Below, in pieces: positions 8,921-18,655 of a stretch of 64,000 nt of DNA; within the stretch, counting starts at the first letter, position 1; every line of letters begins with the position of its first letter. This DNA is from Chloroflexota bacterium. Lineage in GTDB: Bacteria; Chloroflexota; Dehalococcoidia; GIF9; UBA5629. The DNA is taken from NCBI GenBank assembly GCA_016865855.1, contig VGNX01000001.1, forward strand, positions 65,060 through 129,059. Direction: 5' to 3'. Under the pieces are notes generated by a model that was not told where the DNA came from, searched no databases, and saw nothing but the letters and a program-made list of their open reading frames with translations. The position numbers were made by a program, and so were the translations under genes.

Positions 8921-8932
8921 GTTATCGATAAC
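8921..8932. promoter_or_regulatory. Palindrome upstream of bioY, possible operator
   Basis: GTTATCGATAAC, a perfect 12-bp palindrome directly behind the bioY ribosome-binding site. The inner TTATCGATAA agrees with the TTATMKATAA consensus reported for the GntR-type biotin repressor BioR of Proteobacteria. A repressor of that kind has not been seen here, so the identity is inferred. Confidence 0.45.
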
Positions 8933-9021
8933 TAAAAGAAAAGTATATCAAAGGGGTTGGAAATGGTCAACGACCATAGGCGCTTGGTTCCAGCAGACTT
9001 TCTCAGCGTTGAAGCATTAAC

Positions 9022-10515
9022 TCAAACCGGTACACCAGCGTATCTTTCCACAATTTTACGAAAGTGGAATCCATAGATTGCAAGCGTTATCGATATCGGA
9101 AGAGATTGCGGGCGCCTTGCCAGCGTCCAGGCAAGAAACCTCCAAAAATACCCTTTCCCTTTTGCTTCTACCCCCAAGACCCACAGCGACTTAACAAATG
9201 CTACAAAATGCCCAATCTGAGGACGAAATCGCTGTCTCTGCCGTGGTCTGTATTCCTTCAGAAAGACTTTTATCCGTTCATAGTATTGCTTTGGTGCATA
9301 AATAGTACTGAGAATGCTTTTATAGCCATTCATAAGAGTTTCGATGTCCATCCTGGAGATGAAGTTTATCGAGCAGTCGGTATTATCGCCTGAAAAGTCC
9401 ATCAGTAGACGATTCTCCTTTTTGAGACGCCGGTACAGTTTTGTACCCGGGAGTGCGTTAAGCAGGCCGACCATCGCCACAACAATTCCGCTCTTCTGAA
9501 TAAAACGGATTTGGTCTTCAAAAATCGTGCGAGGGTCACTATCAAAGCCTACAATAAATCCCCCTTGTACTTGTAAACCGTGGCTCTGAAGTTTCCTGAC
9601 AGCAGCTACCAAATCACGATCCTTATTTTGAAATTTCCCGCACTCGGCTAGACTCGCCTCATTGGGGGTTTCAAGACCTACAAATACCATATTGAAATTC
9701 GCCTCCACCATTAATTGCATGAGTTCTTCATCATCCGCGAGGTTAATAGACGCCTCGGTAAAAAGTGAAAAGGGTTTTTTCCTCCTTTTCATCCATTCGA
9801 TTATCGCCGGCAAGATTTCTGCCTTCAATTTCCTCTTGTTGCCTATAAAATTGTCGTCTACAATGAAGACACTGTTCCGCCACCCACGAGTGTACAATTC
9901 ATCCAGTTCCCTCAGTAGCTGCTCCTTATCTTTAGTTCGTGGCATGTGTCCGTTGAGTACAACGATATCGCAAAACTCACAGTCGAAGGGACACCCCCTG
10001 GAATACTGAACACTCATTGACGAATACTTCCTCATGTCAACAAGCTCCCACAACGGGATGGGAGTTGTTGTTAAGTCAGGCCATACATCAGATGTATAGA
10101 TATGCTTGGCACATCCATTCCTCAAGTCTTCCAGAAATAATGGCAGCGTGATCTCAGCTTCGTTAAGCACAAGATGGTCTACCTCATCAAACCCCTCGTG
10201 TCCGGTAGTAAAAAGAGGACCGCCAGCAACAATCTTAACTCCCAATCTCTTGCATCGTTTGATAACAGTTTTGACTGAATCTTTTTGCACAGCCATGGCA
10301 CTAATAAAGACGTAATCCGCCCATTCAATCTCCCGGTCACTCAAGTCTGTTACATTCATATCTACGAGCTTTTTCTCCCATTCCTTTGGGAGCATCGCTG
10401 CTACCGTTATTAAGCCTATTGGAGGAAAAGCTGCCTTTTTAGAAATGAACTTTAAGGCATGCCTGAAACTCCAGAAAGTATCCGGATATTTAGGATAGAC
10501 CAGAAGTATTCTCAT
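9022..10515 (-). CDS. B12-binding radical SAM protein (DUF4070 type)
   Basis: 497 residues. An N-terminal cobalamin-binding Rossmann domain (MRILLVYPKYPDTFWSF onward, about 1-150) is followed by a radical SAM barrel with the 4Fe-4S motif CPFDCEFC (near residue 178) and a C-terminal DUF4070-like region. Such proteins do methylations or ring rearrangements on lipids, tetrapyrroles or antibiotics; hopanoid-modifying enzymes are relatives. I chose Met at 10515 because GGAGGG precedes it; a longer ORF to 10578 lacks such a site. Divergent from the M16 peptidase gene. Confidence 0.88.
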   Translation of the reverse strand: MRILLVYPKYPDTFWSFRHALKFISKKAAFPPIGLITVAAMLPKEWEKKLVDMNVTDLSDREIEWADYVFISAMAVQKDSVKTVIKRCKRLGVKIVAGGPLFTTGHEGFDEVDHLVLNEAEITLPLFLEDLRNGCAKHIYTSDVWPDLTTTPIPLWELVDMRKYSSMSVQYSRGCPFDCEFCDIVVLNGHMPRTKDKEQLLRELDELYTRGWRNSVFIVDDNFIGNKRKLKAEILPAIIEWMKRRKKPFSLFTEASINLADDEELMQLMVEANFNMVFVGLETPNEASLAECGKFQNKDRDLVAAVRKLQSHGLQVQGGFIVGFDSDPRTIFEDQIRFIQKSGIVVAMVGLLNALPGTKLYRRLKKENRLLMDFSGDNTDCSINFISRMDIETLMNGYKSILSTIYAPKQYYERIKVFLKEYRPRQRQRFRPQIGHFVAFVKSLWVLGVEAKGKGYFWRFLAWTLARRPQSLPISITLAIYGFHFRKIVERYAGVPV

Positions 10516-10615
10516 ACCATACCCTCCAACACAATCTATATTCTGAACAGCATATAACGAATTCCGAGGGGAAGTCAACTTTATCTATGTCGATAAACTG
10601 TCATCGGCAACCAAA

Positions 10616-10645
10616 TTGACTGTAGACATTGGTGGCGAGTAAAAT
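10616..10645 (+). promoter_or_regulatory. Promoter of the M16 peptidase gene
   Basis: TTGACT, 18-nt spacer, TAAAAT, with the start codon only 9 nt beyond the -10 box, so the mRNA should have almost no leader. Confidence 0.65.
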
Positions 10646-10654
10646 GCTAACATC

Positions 10655-11917
10655 ATGCACGAAAAAATCACACTGGATAACGGTTTACGCCTTCTAACAA
10701 GCGAAATGCCTCACACTCGTTCGGTCTCTGTGGTCTTTTTCATCGCCGCCGGGTCACGCTATGAGGTCGAACCTGAAGCTGGTATTTCCCATTTCATCGA
10801 GCACATCTGCTTCAAAGGTACTGAAAAGCGCCGGAGCTCCAAGGAAATCAGCGAAGCTATCGAAAGTGTTGGTGGCATAATCAACGGTGGCACCGACAAA
10901 GAACTGACCACCTTCTGGTGTCGGGTAACCAGCGAGCATTTTCTTTTAGCTCTGGATATCCTCGTTGACCTGTTACGACACTCCCGCTTTAACGCCACAG
11001 ACATTGACCGAGAGCGTCAGATAATCATTGAGGAAATAAACATGAGCCTTGACTCGCCAAGACAGCGGGTGGCTATGCTGATAGACGAGCTTTTGTGGCC
11101 AGGTCAACCGCTGGGGCGTGACATTGCGGGAAGCAAGGAAACGGTAACCGCTCTAACCCGCCAACAAATGCTCGACTTTTTCTCCAACCTTTATCTCCCC
11201 AACAACACTGTGGTCGCCGTAGCCGGCGACATCAAACCGAATCAAGTGCAGGACACCATCAGTCAGGCTCTAGGCGAGTGGAAACCCAACAAAGTATCGG
11301 CAGGCTTCCCTACCAAGGGTAATCAAGAAGCAGCCAGGCTAAACATTGAGTTCCGAGACACCGAACAGGCGCATCTTTGCCTTGGTGTTCCCGGATTATC
11401 CTTTTTCCATCCTGACCGCTATGCCGTTGACCTGCTCAGCATAATACTGGGCGAAGGCATGAGCAGCCGCCTCTTCACCGAGATAAGGGAGCAACAAGGA
11501 CTTGCCTACGATATTCACAGCTACGCCGACCATTTCGCCGATTCAGGGGCTGTCGTCATCTATGCCGGGGTTGACCCCGGCCGGGTCGACAGTGCCTTGA
11601 GGGCAATCATTGACCAGGTTTCCAAGCTCAAGGAGCAAATCACTGAAGCCGAACTCAGTAAGGCTAAAGAGATAGCCAAAGGGCGGCTATTGCTGAGCCT
11701 GGAGAGCAGCCGAAATGTTGCTGCCTGGCTAGGAGCTCAAGAGCTGCTCATCAACCGCATACTCACCGCAGATGAGGTGATATCACTGGTCGAAGCTGTT
11801 ACTATCGAAGACCTTAAGCGAGTGGCGCAGCAACTCCTGACCAGCGAAAAACTGAATCTTGCTATCGTGGGACCTGTCAAAGAAGAAAAGCCGCTAGCCA
11901 GGCTACTCAAACTGTAG
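10655..11917 (+). CDS. M16 family zinc peptidase (processing peptidase-like)
   Basis: 420-residue protease of the pitrilysin/mitochondrial processing peptidase group. The inverted zinc motif HFIEH (HxxEH, about residues 47-51) and the downstream glutamate in ERQIIIEEINMS are intact, so it should be the catalytic subunit type. The second half-domain (residues about 215-420) carries the usual AYDIHSYADHFADSGAVVIYAGV segment. No signal peptide is visible. Convergent with groEL. Confidence 0.92.
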   Translation: MHEKITLDNGLRLLTSEMPHTRSVSVVFFIAAGSRYEVEPEAGISHFIEHICFKGTEKRRSSKEISEAIESVGGIINGGTDKELTTFWCRVTSEHFLLALDILVDLLRHSRFNATDIDRERQIIIEEINMSLDSPRQRVAMLIDELLWPGQPLGRDIAGSKETVTALTRQQMLDFFSNLYLPNNTVVAVAGDIKPNQVQDTISQALGEWKPNKVSAGFPTKGNQEAARLNIEFRDTEQAHLCLGVPGLSFFHPDRYAVDLLSIILGEGMSSRLFTEIREQQGLAYDIHSYADHFADSGAVVIYAGVDPGRVDSALRAIIDQVSKLKEQITEAELSKAKEIAKGRLLLSLESSRNVAAWLGAQELLINRILTADEVISLVEAVTIEDLKRVAQQLLTSEKLNLAIVGPVKEEKPLARLLKL

Positions 11918-11959
11918 AAACTCCGCAAGAAAGAGTATCTAGCAACAGTCTATTCTTCA

Positions 11960-12017
11960 ATGTAGTTGCGACCCTGAAGGGTCGCTTTAATAGCGAGGCT
12001 AAAGCCTCGCACTACAT
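11960..12017. repeat. Two-hairpin palindrome (TGTAG...CTACA)
   Basis: ATGTAG, hairpin GCGACCC-TGAA-GGGTCGC, short linker, hairpin GCGAGGC-TAAA-GCCTCGC, CTACAT. The ends are inverted relative to each other. Same family as 43571-43638, 47250-47310 and 47991-48058. Confidence 0.85.
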
Positions 12018-12032
12018 TAGAAAACGGCATAA

Positions 12033-12068
12033 AAAGAAAGAGCCGTCCGGTTGGACAGCTCTTTCTTT
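12033..12068. terminator. Bidirectional terminator between M16 peptidase and groEL
   Basis: Stem AAAGAAAGAGC / GCTCTTTCTTT with an inner GTCC/GGAC and GGTT loop. Read on the minus strand it ends CTTTCTTTTTA, a good intrinsic terminator for groESL; on the plus strand it ends CTTTCTTTAG and can serve the peptidase gene. Confidence 0.8.
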
Positions 12069-12092
12069 AGAACCTTCTGCAGCCTTTTAAGT

Positions 12093-13703
<1,611 letters not shown>

Positions 13704-13736
13704 TTAAAACCTCCTGTTTATATTCATAGACTCTTC

Positions 13737-14081
13737 TTAATGCCTTCTCGAATGTGATATCCTTGGTCCACTGGAAACCACGGTTTTAGAGCTCTTTTTA
13801 GCCAAAATGTCGCTTTCCCTGAGGATAATAAGTTCCTCATCGTTTTCCTTTATCTCGGTACCGCCATATTTGGCGTAAATCACTATATCACCGACCTTTA
13901 CATCCATGTCTATCCGCTTGCCATCTTCGGTCATCCTGCCGGGACCAACAGCGACGACCTTGCCCTCCTGAGGTTTCTCCTTGGCTGTGTCCGGTATCAC
14001 GATGCCGCCCTTAGTAACCTCCTCTTTGGGCATCGGTTTCACCACCACTCTGTCTCCTAAAGGCTCAAGTTTAGCCGCCAT
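13737..14081 (-). CDS. groS: Co-chaperonin GroES with C-terminal extension
   Basis: Heptameric lid of the GroEL chamber. Residues 1-97 are a standard GroES ([12 protein letters not shown], the mobile loop [34 protein letters not shown]). The protein then carries about 17 extra residues rich in Ser, Arg and Lys ([19 protein letters not shown]), giving 114 instead of about 97. GAAGGAGG precedes the ATG. First gene of the groESL operon. Confidence 0.96.
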   Translation of the reverse strand: MAAKLEPLGDRVVVKPMPKEEVTKGGIVIPDTAKEKPQEGKVVAVGPGRMTEDGKRIDMDVKVGDIVIYAKYGGTEIKENDEELIILRESDILAKKSSKTVVSSGPRISHSRRH

Positions 14082-14105
14082 CTTTACCTCCTTCTTTATT
14101 AGATT

Positions 14106-14132
14106 TTAGCACTCTCTGGCTAAGACTGCTAA
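14106..14132. promoter_or_regulatory. CIRCE operator for HrcA
   Basis: TTAGCACTC, 9 nt, GACTGCTAA: one mismatch from the CIRCE consensus TTAGCACTC-N9-GAGTGCTAA. It lies between the groES start (14081) and the promoter at 14135-14163, the usual place for HrcA repression. Confidence 0.93.
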
Positions 14133-14134
14133 TT

Positions 14135-14163
14135 ATATTAGCATAATCGATTTTGTTTGTAAA
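14135..14163 (-). promoter_or_regulatory. groESL promoter
   Basis: On the minus strand TTTACA, 17-nt spacer, TAATAT, directly followed by the CIRCE operator. Fits a vegetative sigma factor promoter. Confidence 0.8.
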
Positions 14164-14212
14164 GGGGGTTATGTGGACAGAATTACTAATTTTCGAAAAT
14201 TTCGTCTCGTCA

Positions 14213-14521
14213 TTACATTTCATATCCGGCCTTTTTGTAATTCTCCCTAGCCCTATCTTCTAACCCGGCTTTATCAGCAAGTTCGGCTGCATGGCTCCAC
14301 CTCCCTTCTTCCTCATGGTCGCGTATTTTCCTTTCTGTTTCGACTACCTCATCGGGAGTTTCACTGACGCATGCTCGAAACCGTGACACCAGCTTCCTGA
14401 CCGGCGCCTGACACTTAGGACATTCGGTGAGAGGTTTCGCATCTATGCTTTGCCTGATTTCGAACCTATCTCGGCAATACTTGCAGCCTTTTCCAGTCGC
14501 CCTGTATTCATAGATCGGCAT
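14213..14521 (-). CDS. FmdB-like zinc ribbon protein
   Basis: 102 residues. It starts MPIYEYRATGKGCKYCRDRF with a CxxC pair and a second CPKC pair near residue 34, the putative regulatory protein FmdB zinc-ribbon pattern (normally MPIYEYxCxxCG). The first knuckle is slightly altered (GKGCKYC). The C-terminal half is helical and charged. Role unknown; such proteins may be zinc-binding regulators or chaperones. Located upstream of groES on the same strand but outside its promoter. Confidence 0.8.
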   Translation of the reverse strand: MPIYEYRATGKGCKYCRDRFEIRQSIDAKPLTECPKCQAPVRKLVSRFRACVSETPDEVVETERKIRDHEEEGRWSHAAELADKAGLEDRARENYKKAGYEM

Positions 14522-14753
14522 TTTAGCTTTCCTATTCCCTTTGTTTAAGTACCGTCTAAGCGTAGTGTCTATTATATCAACCTATTTATTTTTATTCTTG
14601 TCAGGCCAACTATTGATATTCAACAGGATGCTCCTTTAGCTTGTTGCGAAACGGGTCCTAAGGAATGCGCGAACTTCATGAGTTTAATTTGAGAACAAAT
14701 TAGAGAATATTTGAGTCAGACCTTGGCCTTCTTTTTACCTCTACACGGCTGCT

Positions 14754-15026
14754 TTGACTCAGCCGATGGACCACGACTGGGGAGAGATATATCTCTACAT
14801 CGCTACCAAGGTTTACAGTCGATGGGGTAAGAGCGAGATACCCGAGGATATTAGAACAGAATCGCTCAGAGATGACCAGAAGGCAGACCTCGATCGGCTT
14901 AAGAAGTGGCTCTACCAGCAGCGGACCACAGCGAGACTCGAAAGAGACCGGGCTGAAAAACGCCAAAAGGTAGAGGCAGCTAAAGCCGAGCTAGAGGTGA
15001 TGCAACCGTCATTGTTTGACTTCTAG
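14754..15026 (+). CDS. Hypothetical protein with C-terminal clamp-binding-like motif
   Basis: About 86-90 residues; start either TTG 14754 or ATG 14766 (MDHDWGEIYLYIATKVYS). The protein has an ordered N-terminal part and a strongly charged helix (RLERDRAEKRQKVEAAKAEL), and ends QPSLFDF. QPSLF resembles the beta-sliding-clamp binding pentapeptide (QLxLF). I do not recognise the family. It is followed by a strong terminator (15052-15083), supporting a transcribed gene. The frame is open upstream to 14715, so it may be the 3' part of a longer decayed gene. Confidence 0.55.
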   Translation: MTQPMDHDWGEIYLYIATKVYSRWGKSEIPEDIRTESLRDDQKADLDRLKKWLYQQRTTARLERDRAEKRQKVEAAKAELEVMQPSLFDF

Positions 15027-15051
15027 CAGATTGAGCCTCAGCAACTAGATG

Positions 15052-15083
15052 GGGTTGGGAATTCGATTCCCAACCCTCTTTTT
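15052..15083 (+). terminator. Intrinsic terminator
   Basis: Perfect 11-bp stem GGGTTGGGAAT / ATTCCCAACCC with a 3-nt TCG loop followed by TCTTTTTG. Ends the transcript of the 90-residue ORF. Confidence 0.9.
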
Positions 15084-15248
15084 GTCTTTTGCCCTTGCCC
15101 ACCCTGAACAATGCAGGCTTGTGTTCACTGACAGTCAACTTTCGGTTGAGCCACGAGTGCGGCGAATCGACTCGGTGAACGCAGCTATGGTAAAATACCC
15201 TGCACCAAAAATAGCATTGAGCGTGCTGACCTCTTGAAAGGAGTGAAA

Positions 15249-15914
15249 ATGGAACTCGTAGAAGCTATCAAATCCAGGAAGAGCATCAGGGGCTACAAGC
15301 CAACCCCGGTACCGAAGGAAATTTTGACCGAAATATTAGAGATAGCAAGGTTTGCTCCCTCAGGGCTTAATACTCAACCCTGGGAATTCACCGTCTTAGG
15401 TGGTAAGGTACTTGAAGAACTGAAACAGGCTATACAAGACCAGTTCTATGCCAAAACAGAGCCTCGTCCTGATTTTCCTATCCACATGCTGACGGGGACG
15501 TACAGGGCACGCCAGGTAGAACTAGGTATCGCACTCTATCAACTCATGGGCATCGCTCGAGAAGACAGAGAAAAGAGGGACCAATGGATGCTGAAAATGT
15601 TACGTGCATTCGAAGCGCCGAATGTCATAATAGTCAGCATGGATGAGGAGGCCAGTAGCGATATGTCGATATTCAGCATGGGAGCAATAAGTCAAACTAT
15701 CGCGTTGCTGGCAGTCAACTATGGGTTAGGCACCTGCATGGAGAGTGTACTCGCGTACTATCCTGATATAGTGAGGCGAATCGCCGACATACCAGAGTCC
15801 AAGAAACTTGTCATCGGAATAGCCATCGGCTATCCAGACTGGGACTTCCCGGCTAACAAGGTACAAGCTACTCGTGAACCGCTTGGTAGCCTAGTCGCTT
15901 GGCGAGGAGTGTAA
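15249..15914 (+). CDS. Nitroreductase family protein, paralogue 2
   Basis: 221-residue FMN nitroreductase-fold protein, very similar along its length to the one at 3090-3755 (shared SRKSIRxYKPTPVPKEILTE, SGLNxQPWEF, ALYQLMGIARED, GYPDWDFPANK). AAAGGAG at 15237-15243 fits the ATG at 15249; the longer ORF starting at TTG 15234 would begin before this site. Differences cluster in the substrate-side middle region, suggesting divergent substrates. Which electron acceptor it reduces is unknown. Confidence 0.88.
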   Translation: MELVEAIKSRKSIRGYKPTPVPKEILTEILEIARFAPSGLNTQPWEFTVLGGKVLEELKQAIQDQFYAKTEPRPDFPIHMLTGTYRARQVELGIALYQLMGIAREDREKRDQWMLKMLRAFEAPNVIIVSMDEEASSDMSIFSMGAISQTIALLAVNYGLGTCMESVLAYYPDIVRRIADIPESKKLVIGIAIGYPDWDFPANKVQATREPLGSLVAWRGV

Positions 15915-15931
15915 CACCGATTTTTCCTCTT

Positions 15932-17275
15932 TCACCAGTCAAATCCCTCTTGCCGTCTAACTCGTTTGTAATGCTCCATGGTTTCTTCGAATGGCTCTGC
16001 CCTGGCTAAAGCATCCTCAGAATTGAATAAACGAAGATCTACCATATCTCCTTCAACAGATAGTGAAGGCACCCTAAGTTTGTCCATAAGCATGTTTGAG
16101 ACGTATGGCAGGTGTGTGGAGGCGCTGCGGCAGCTGATAACAGGATGAAGGAGTGCCCCATCGCACTTCCATTCTCTGGCATACTTCAGATAAGGATAGG
16201 CGAAGGGGCTACCAAACATGTTTTGTTGCCAGGCATCTTTATAATATCCGACAAAAACCTGGAAACTGAATTTAGTAATCCGTTCTAGTGGATCGTTGAC
16301 CTTGCTGAGGTCAATGGGTATGGGTGGATGGTAGGCGAAGCTTTCGACGACAAAGTTCCATCCCCTCTCAGCCAGTTTGTCAAAAAAGCCCAGGCTATGC
16401 CAGGGGGGGAGCTCGGCGAATACCAGCCGGTATTTCTCCTCGGGGATGGCGCCTGTGTGTTTATCGACTCTGTCTTTGACCTCCTTGTACATGTCCTGGT
16501 AGAGTCGCAGTGAGTCCTCAAGGTCGCCAGCCAGGAACAAGGCAGCAGGCATGGCGCTCCAGAAATCCCGGCTGTGCATGGGACATGGTCTTGCCTTGCG
16601 CAGTTCATTGACTTCATGCCAAACTCGGTTAACCTCTATCATGAGCTTCGCTGTTTTATCCAGCTTTTCCCAGTCCATCTTTCTGCCCACTGTGTTTTCC
16701 ACAAAGGCAACGAAATCCCTGAGCTGATTGACCCCTAGTTTAACCATTTGCTCGTAACAGCCTTCGATAAAAAATTCTCTTACCCCGGGGGCAGGTGCTT
16801 CCAATGTCCATACGGGGACATTCATGTAGCGGCCTAGCGCCTGAAACCATTTGTACCTGGCATCACAAATGGCTGCTGAAGCCAGGAGGAACACGGGCTT
16901 TGGCATTCCCCCCAATGGTGCCTCTGGCGGTACCTGGCCTTTCAACTCTTTCATCATCCTCGAAGTATAGCCTAAGGTAATCCGGCTGTAGCCACAGAGA
17001 TGGGAAGGAAAACCATCGGCATCAGCCCGGTCAAGATATTGTGGAGCAAGACCTGCAGCAGCGGCAACAGCGCCATAGTTTTCGGGATAGACCACTTCTA
17101 TATCCATGGCTTTAAAGATGGGGTCAGCATAGTAGATATTGAGCATAGCCCAGACCGTGGGCTTACCCGCCTTTATGGCTTCGGTGCTCTTGCGGTAGGT
17201 CTCATTTGCCTTAGCTCGAAGAGGATACATTGAACTTAGTCGGTGGATCGCGTTCTTTTTTTCTTCGATAACCAC
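15932..17275 (-). CDS. 2-hydroxyacyl-CoA dehydratase / benzoyl-CoA reductase D-subunit family protein
   Basis: 447 residues from a GTG start at 17275 (AGGAGG ten bases upstream; an ORF extension to 17338 would translate through that site). Belongs to the HgdB/FldC/BcrB-C family: the three conserved cysteines for a 4Fe-4S cluster appear in HLCGYSR, AAICDARYKW and ISCRSAS. Partners form heterodimers activated by an ATPase that injects one electron to dehydrate 2-hydroxyacyl-CoA or reduce an aromatic ring. Neither a partner subunit nor an activator is present in this window, so it is an orphan copy. It is convergent with the second nitroreductase. Confidence 0.85.
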   Translation of the reverse strand: MVIEEKKNAIHRLSSMYPLRAKANETYRKSTEAIKAGKPTVWAMLNIYYADPIFKAMDIEVVYPENYGAVAAAAGLAPQYLDRADADGFPSHLCGYSRITLGYTSRMMKELKGQVPPEAPLGGMPKPVFLLASAAICDARYKWFQALGRYMNVPVWTLEAPAPGVREFFIEGCYEQMVKLGVNQLRDFVAFVENTVGRKMDWEKLDKTAKLMIEVNRVWHEVNELRKARPCPMHSRDFWSAMPAALFLAGDLEDSLRLYQDMYKEVKDRVDKHTGAIPEEKYRLVFAELPPWHSLGFFDKLAERGWNFVVESFAYHPPIPIDLSKVNDPLERITKFSFQVFVGYYKDAWQQNMFGSPFAYPYLKYAREWKCDGALLHPVISCRSASTHLPYVSNMLMDKLRVPSLSVEGDMVDLRLFNSEDALARAEPFEETMEHYKRVRRQEGFDW

Positions 17276-17350
17276 GGTCCATTTACCTCCTGTACAAATT
17301 GAAGCCACTAAATTCCAGGAACCTCGTTGTGGCTTCAAAATTTGAGCTTT

Positions 17351-17569
17351 TCAGCTTCCCTTTTTCTCTTTCCACCAGCTATATGGCAAGGCTAGCCAAA
17401 TATCGTGGGCGGCCGACCTTATGATAACAGTTAATTTTTTGCCTGTGAACTCTTTGCGTTGGCTTCTTTCAGACTCAGGGTTTACGTATGCTCGCCATGT
17501 GCGGGCTTCTGTTGCTGAATTCGCAGTATCGCCTCTTTTACAATAGCAGGTGTAATGTTCATTCCCCAT
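17351..17569 (-). CDS. Doubtful small ORF
   Basis: 72 residues, no recognisable family, no clear ribosome-binding site. Contains one CYC motif and an aromatic-rich C-terminus (WLALPYSWWKEKK). It occupies the 320-nt gap between the dehydratase and the FabK/NMO-like gene. It could be a chance ORF or a decayed gene; nothing else is visible in this gap. Confidence 0.25.
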   Translation of the reverse strand: MGNEHYTCYCKRGDTANSATEARTWRAYVNPESERSQRKEFTGKKLTVIIRSAAHDIWLALPYSWWKEKKGS

Positions 17570-17658
17570 GGTAATGTGGTATGCAATTGCGCAAGAGTAA
17601 TAGCAACACAGAAAATACCTTCAATGGACAAATAAAATATAAGTACGGGACAAAAGAC

Positions 17659-18621
17659 CTATTTACCCGCTAAGCGCCGCATTATCTCCTCAGCCTCTGC
17701 TACAATGCGATCTATAAGCTCCTTCACAGTGGGGATATCCCTGATTAAGCCAACTGATTGGCCACAATGAACTAACCCCTTCTCCAGTTCACCTGTTTCG
17801 AAGACCTTCTTTTCTCCTTGCCCTGATATCAAAGGTGCTAGCTCCTCAAGTTTTGCACCTTGTTGCTCCATTTCTATCACCTGCTGGGCTACGTTATTTC
17901 GTAGCACACGAGCAGTATTACGCAGAGAACGCAGCACCAATAAGGTATCCGTCTCAGAACATTGAGTCAGCCATTCTTTAACCCTGGCGTGGAGTGGACT
18001 CTCCTTTGTAGCCATAAAACGTGTTCCCATAAGCACTGCCTCAGCCCCAAGAGCCAAAGCAGCTACCAAACCACGCCCGTCTGAAAAACCACCAGCAGCT
18101 ATGATTGGAACACTAATAGCATCTCTGGTAAGTGGGATCAGCACAAGAGAGGTGACATCTTCCTCTCCGGGATGACCACCACACTCAAAACCGTCGATAA
18201 TCACAGCGTCGCACCCCATTCCTTCCGCAGTACGCGCAAAGCGCACAGCAGTACACTTGTGCAATACTTTTACCCCAGCTTCCTTAAAGCGCCTTATGAA
18301 TGGCTCGCTGATTCTACCAGCAGTCTCAACTGTCTTTACCCCCTCTTTAATGACCGTATCTGTAACCCCTTCTATATTCAGCGGGCGAAGCGCAGGAGCA
18401 ATAGGAATATTCACAGCAAACGGCTTACTAGTCAGGGCTTTTGTCTTCTGTATCTCGTCTCTCAATTCAGCAGGAGTAGGAAAAGTCCAAGAGCTGAGAA
18501 TACCCAGCCCTCCTGCATTGGAAACGGCTGCTACCAGTTCAGCCCGAGATACCCACAGCATACCTCCCTGAAGGATGGGAAACTCTATCCCCAGCATTTC
18601 AGTGACTCGCGTCTTTAACAT
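17659..18621 (-). CDS. Nitronate monooxygenase / FabK-like flavoprotein
   Basis: 320-residue FMN TIM-barrel protein of the 2-nitropropane dioxygenase family. Start MLKTRVTEMLGIEFPILQGG, then SNAGGLGILSS, DGFECGGHPGEEDV (flavin-phosphate region and catalytic His) and IAAGGFSDGRGLVAALALGAEAVLMGTRF. Members include nitronate monooxygenase, enoyl-ACP reductase II and enoyl-CoA-type reductases. Its place after acyl-CoA dehydrogenase and thiolase genes suggests a role in acyl-CoA or unsaturated-acid metabolism rather than nitronate detoxification. Confidence 0.86.
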   Translation of the reverse strand: MLKTRVTEMLGIEFPILQGGMLWVSRAELVAAVSNAGGLGILSSWTFPTPAELRDEIQKTKALTSKPFAVNIPIAPALRPLNIEGVTDTVIKEGVKTVETAGRISEPFIRRFKEAGVKVLHKCTAVRFARTAEGMGCDAVIIDGFECGGHPGEEDVTSLVLIPLTRDAISVPIIAAGGFSDGRGLVAALALGAEAVLMGTRFMATKESPLHARVKEWLTQCSETDTLLVLRSLRNTARVLRNNVAQQVIEMEQQGAKLEELAPLISGQGEKKVFETGELEKGLVHCGQSVGLIRDIPTVKELIDRIVAEAEEIMRRLAGK

Positions 18622-18655
18622 CCAGCCCTCCCTATTTTAGCTGAGCTCCCCTCAG

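Noticed and set aside
10516..10578. 21-residue N-terminal extension of the radical SAM protein
   Set aside because: A good ribosome-binding site precedes the internal Met 10515, which starts the conserved MRILLVYPKYP.
14637..14651. AGCTTGTTGCGAAAC, also found reversed at 40371-40385
   Set aside because: A 15-bp match without surrounding similarity or inverted partner; too short to call an element.
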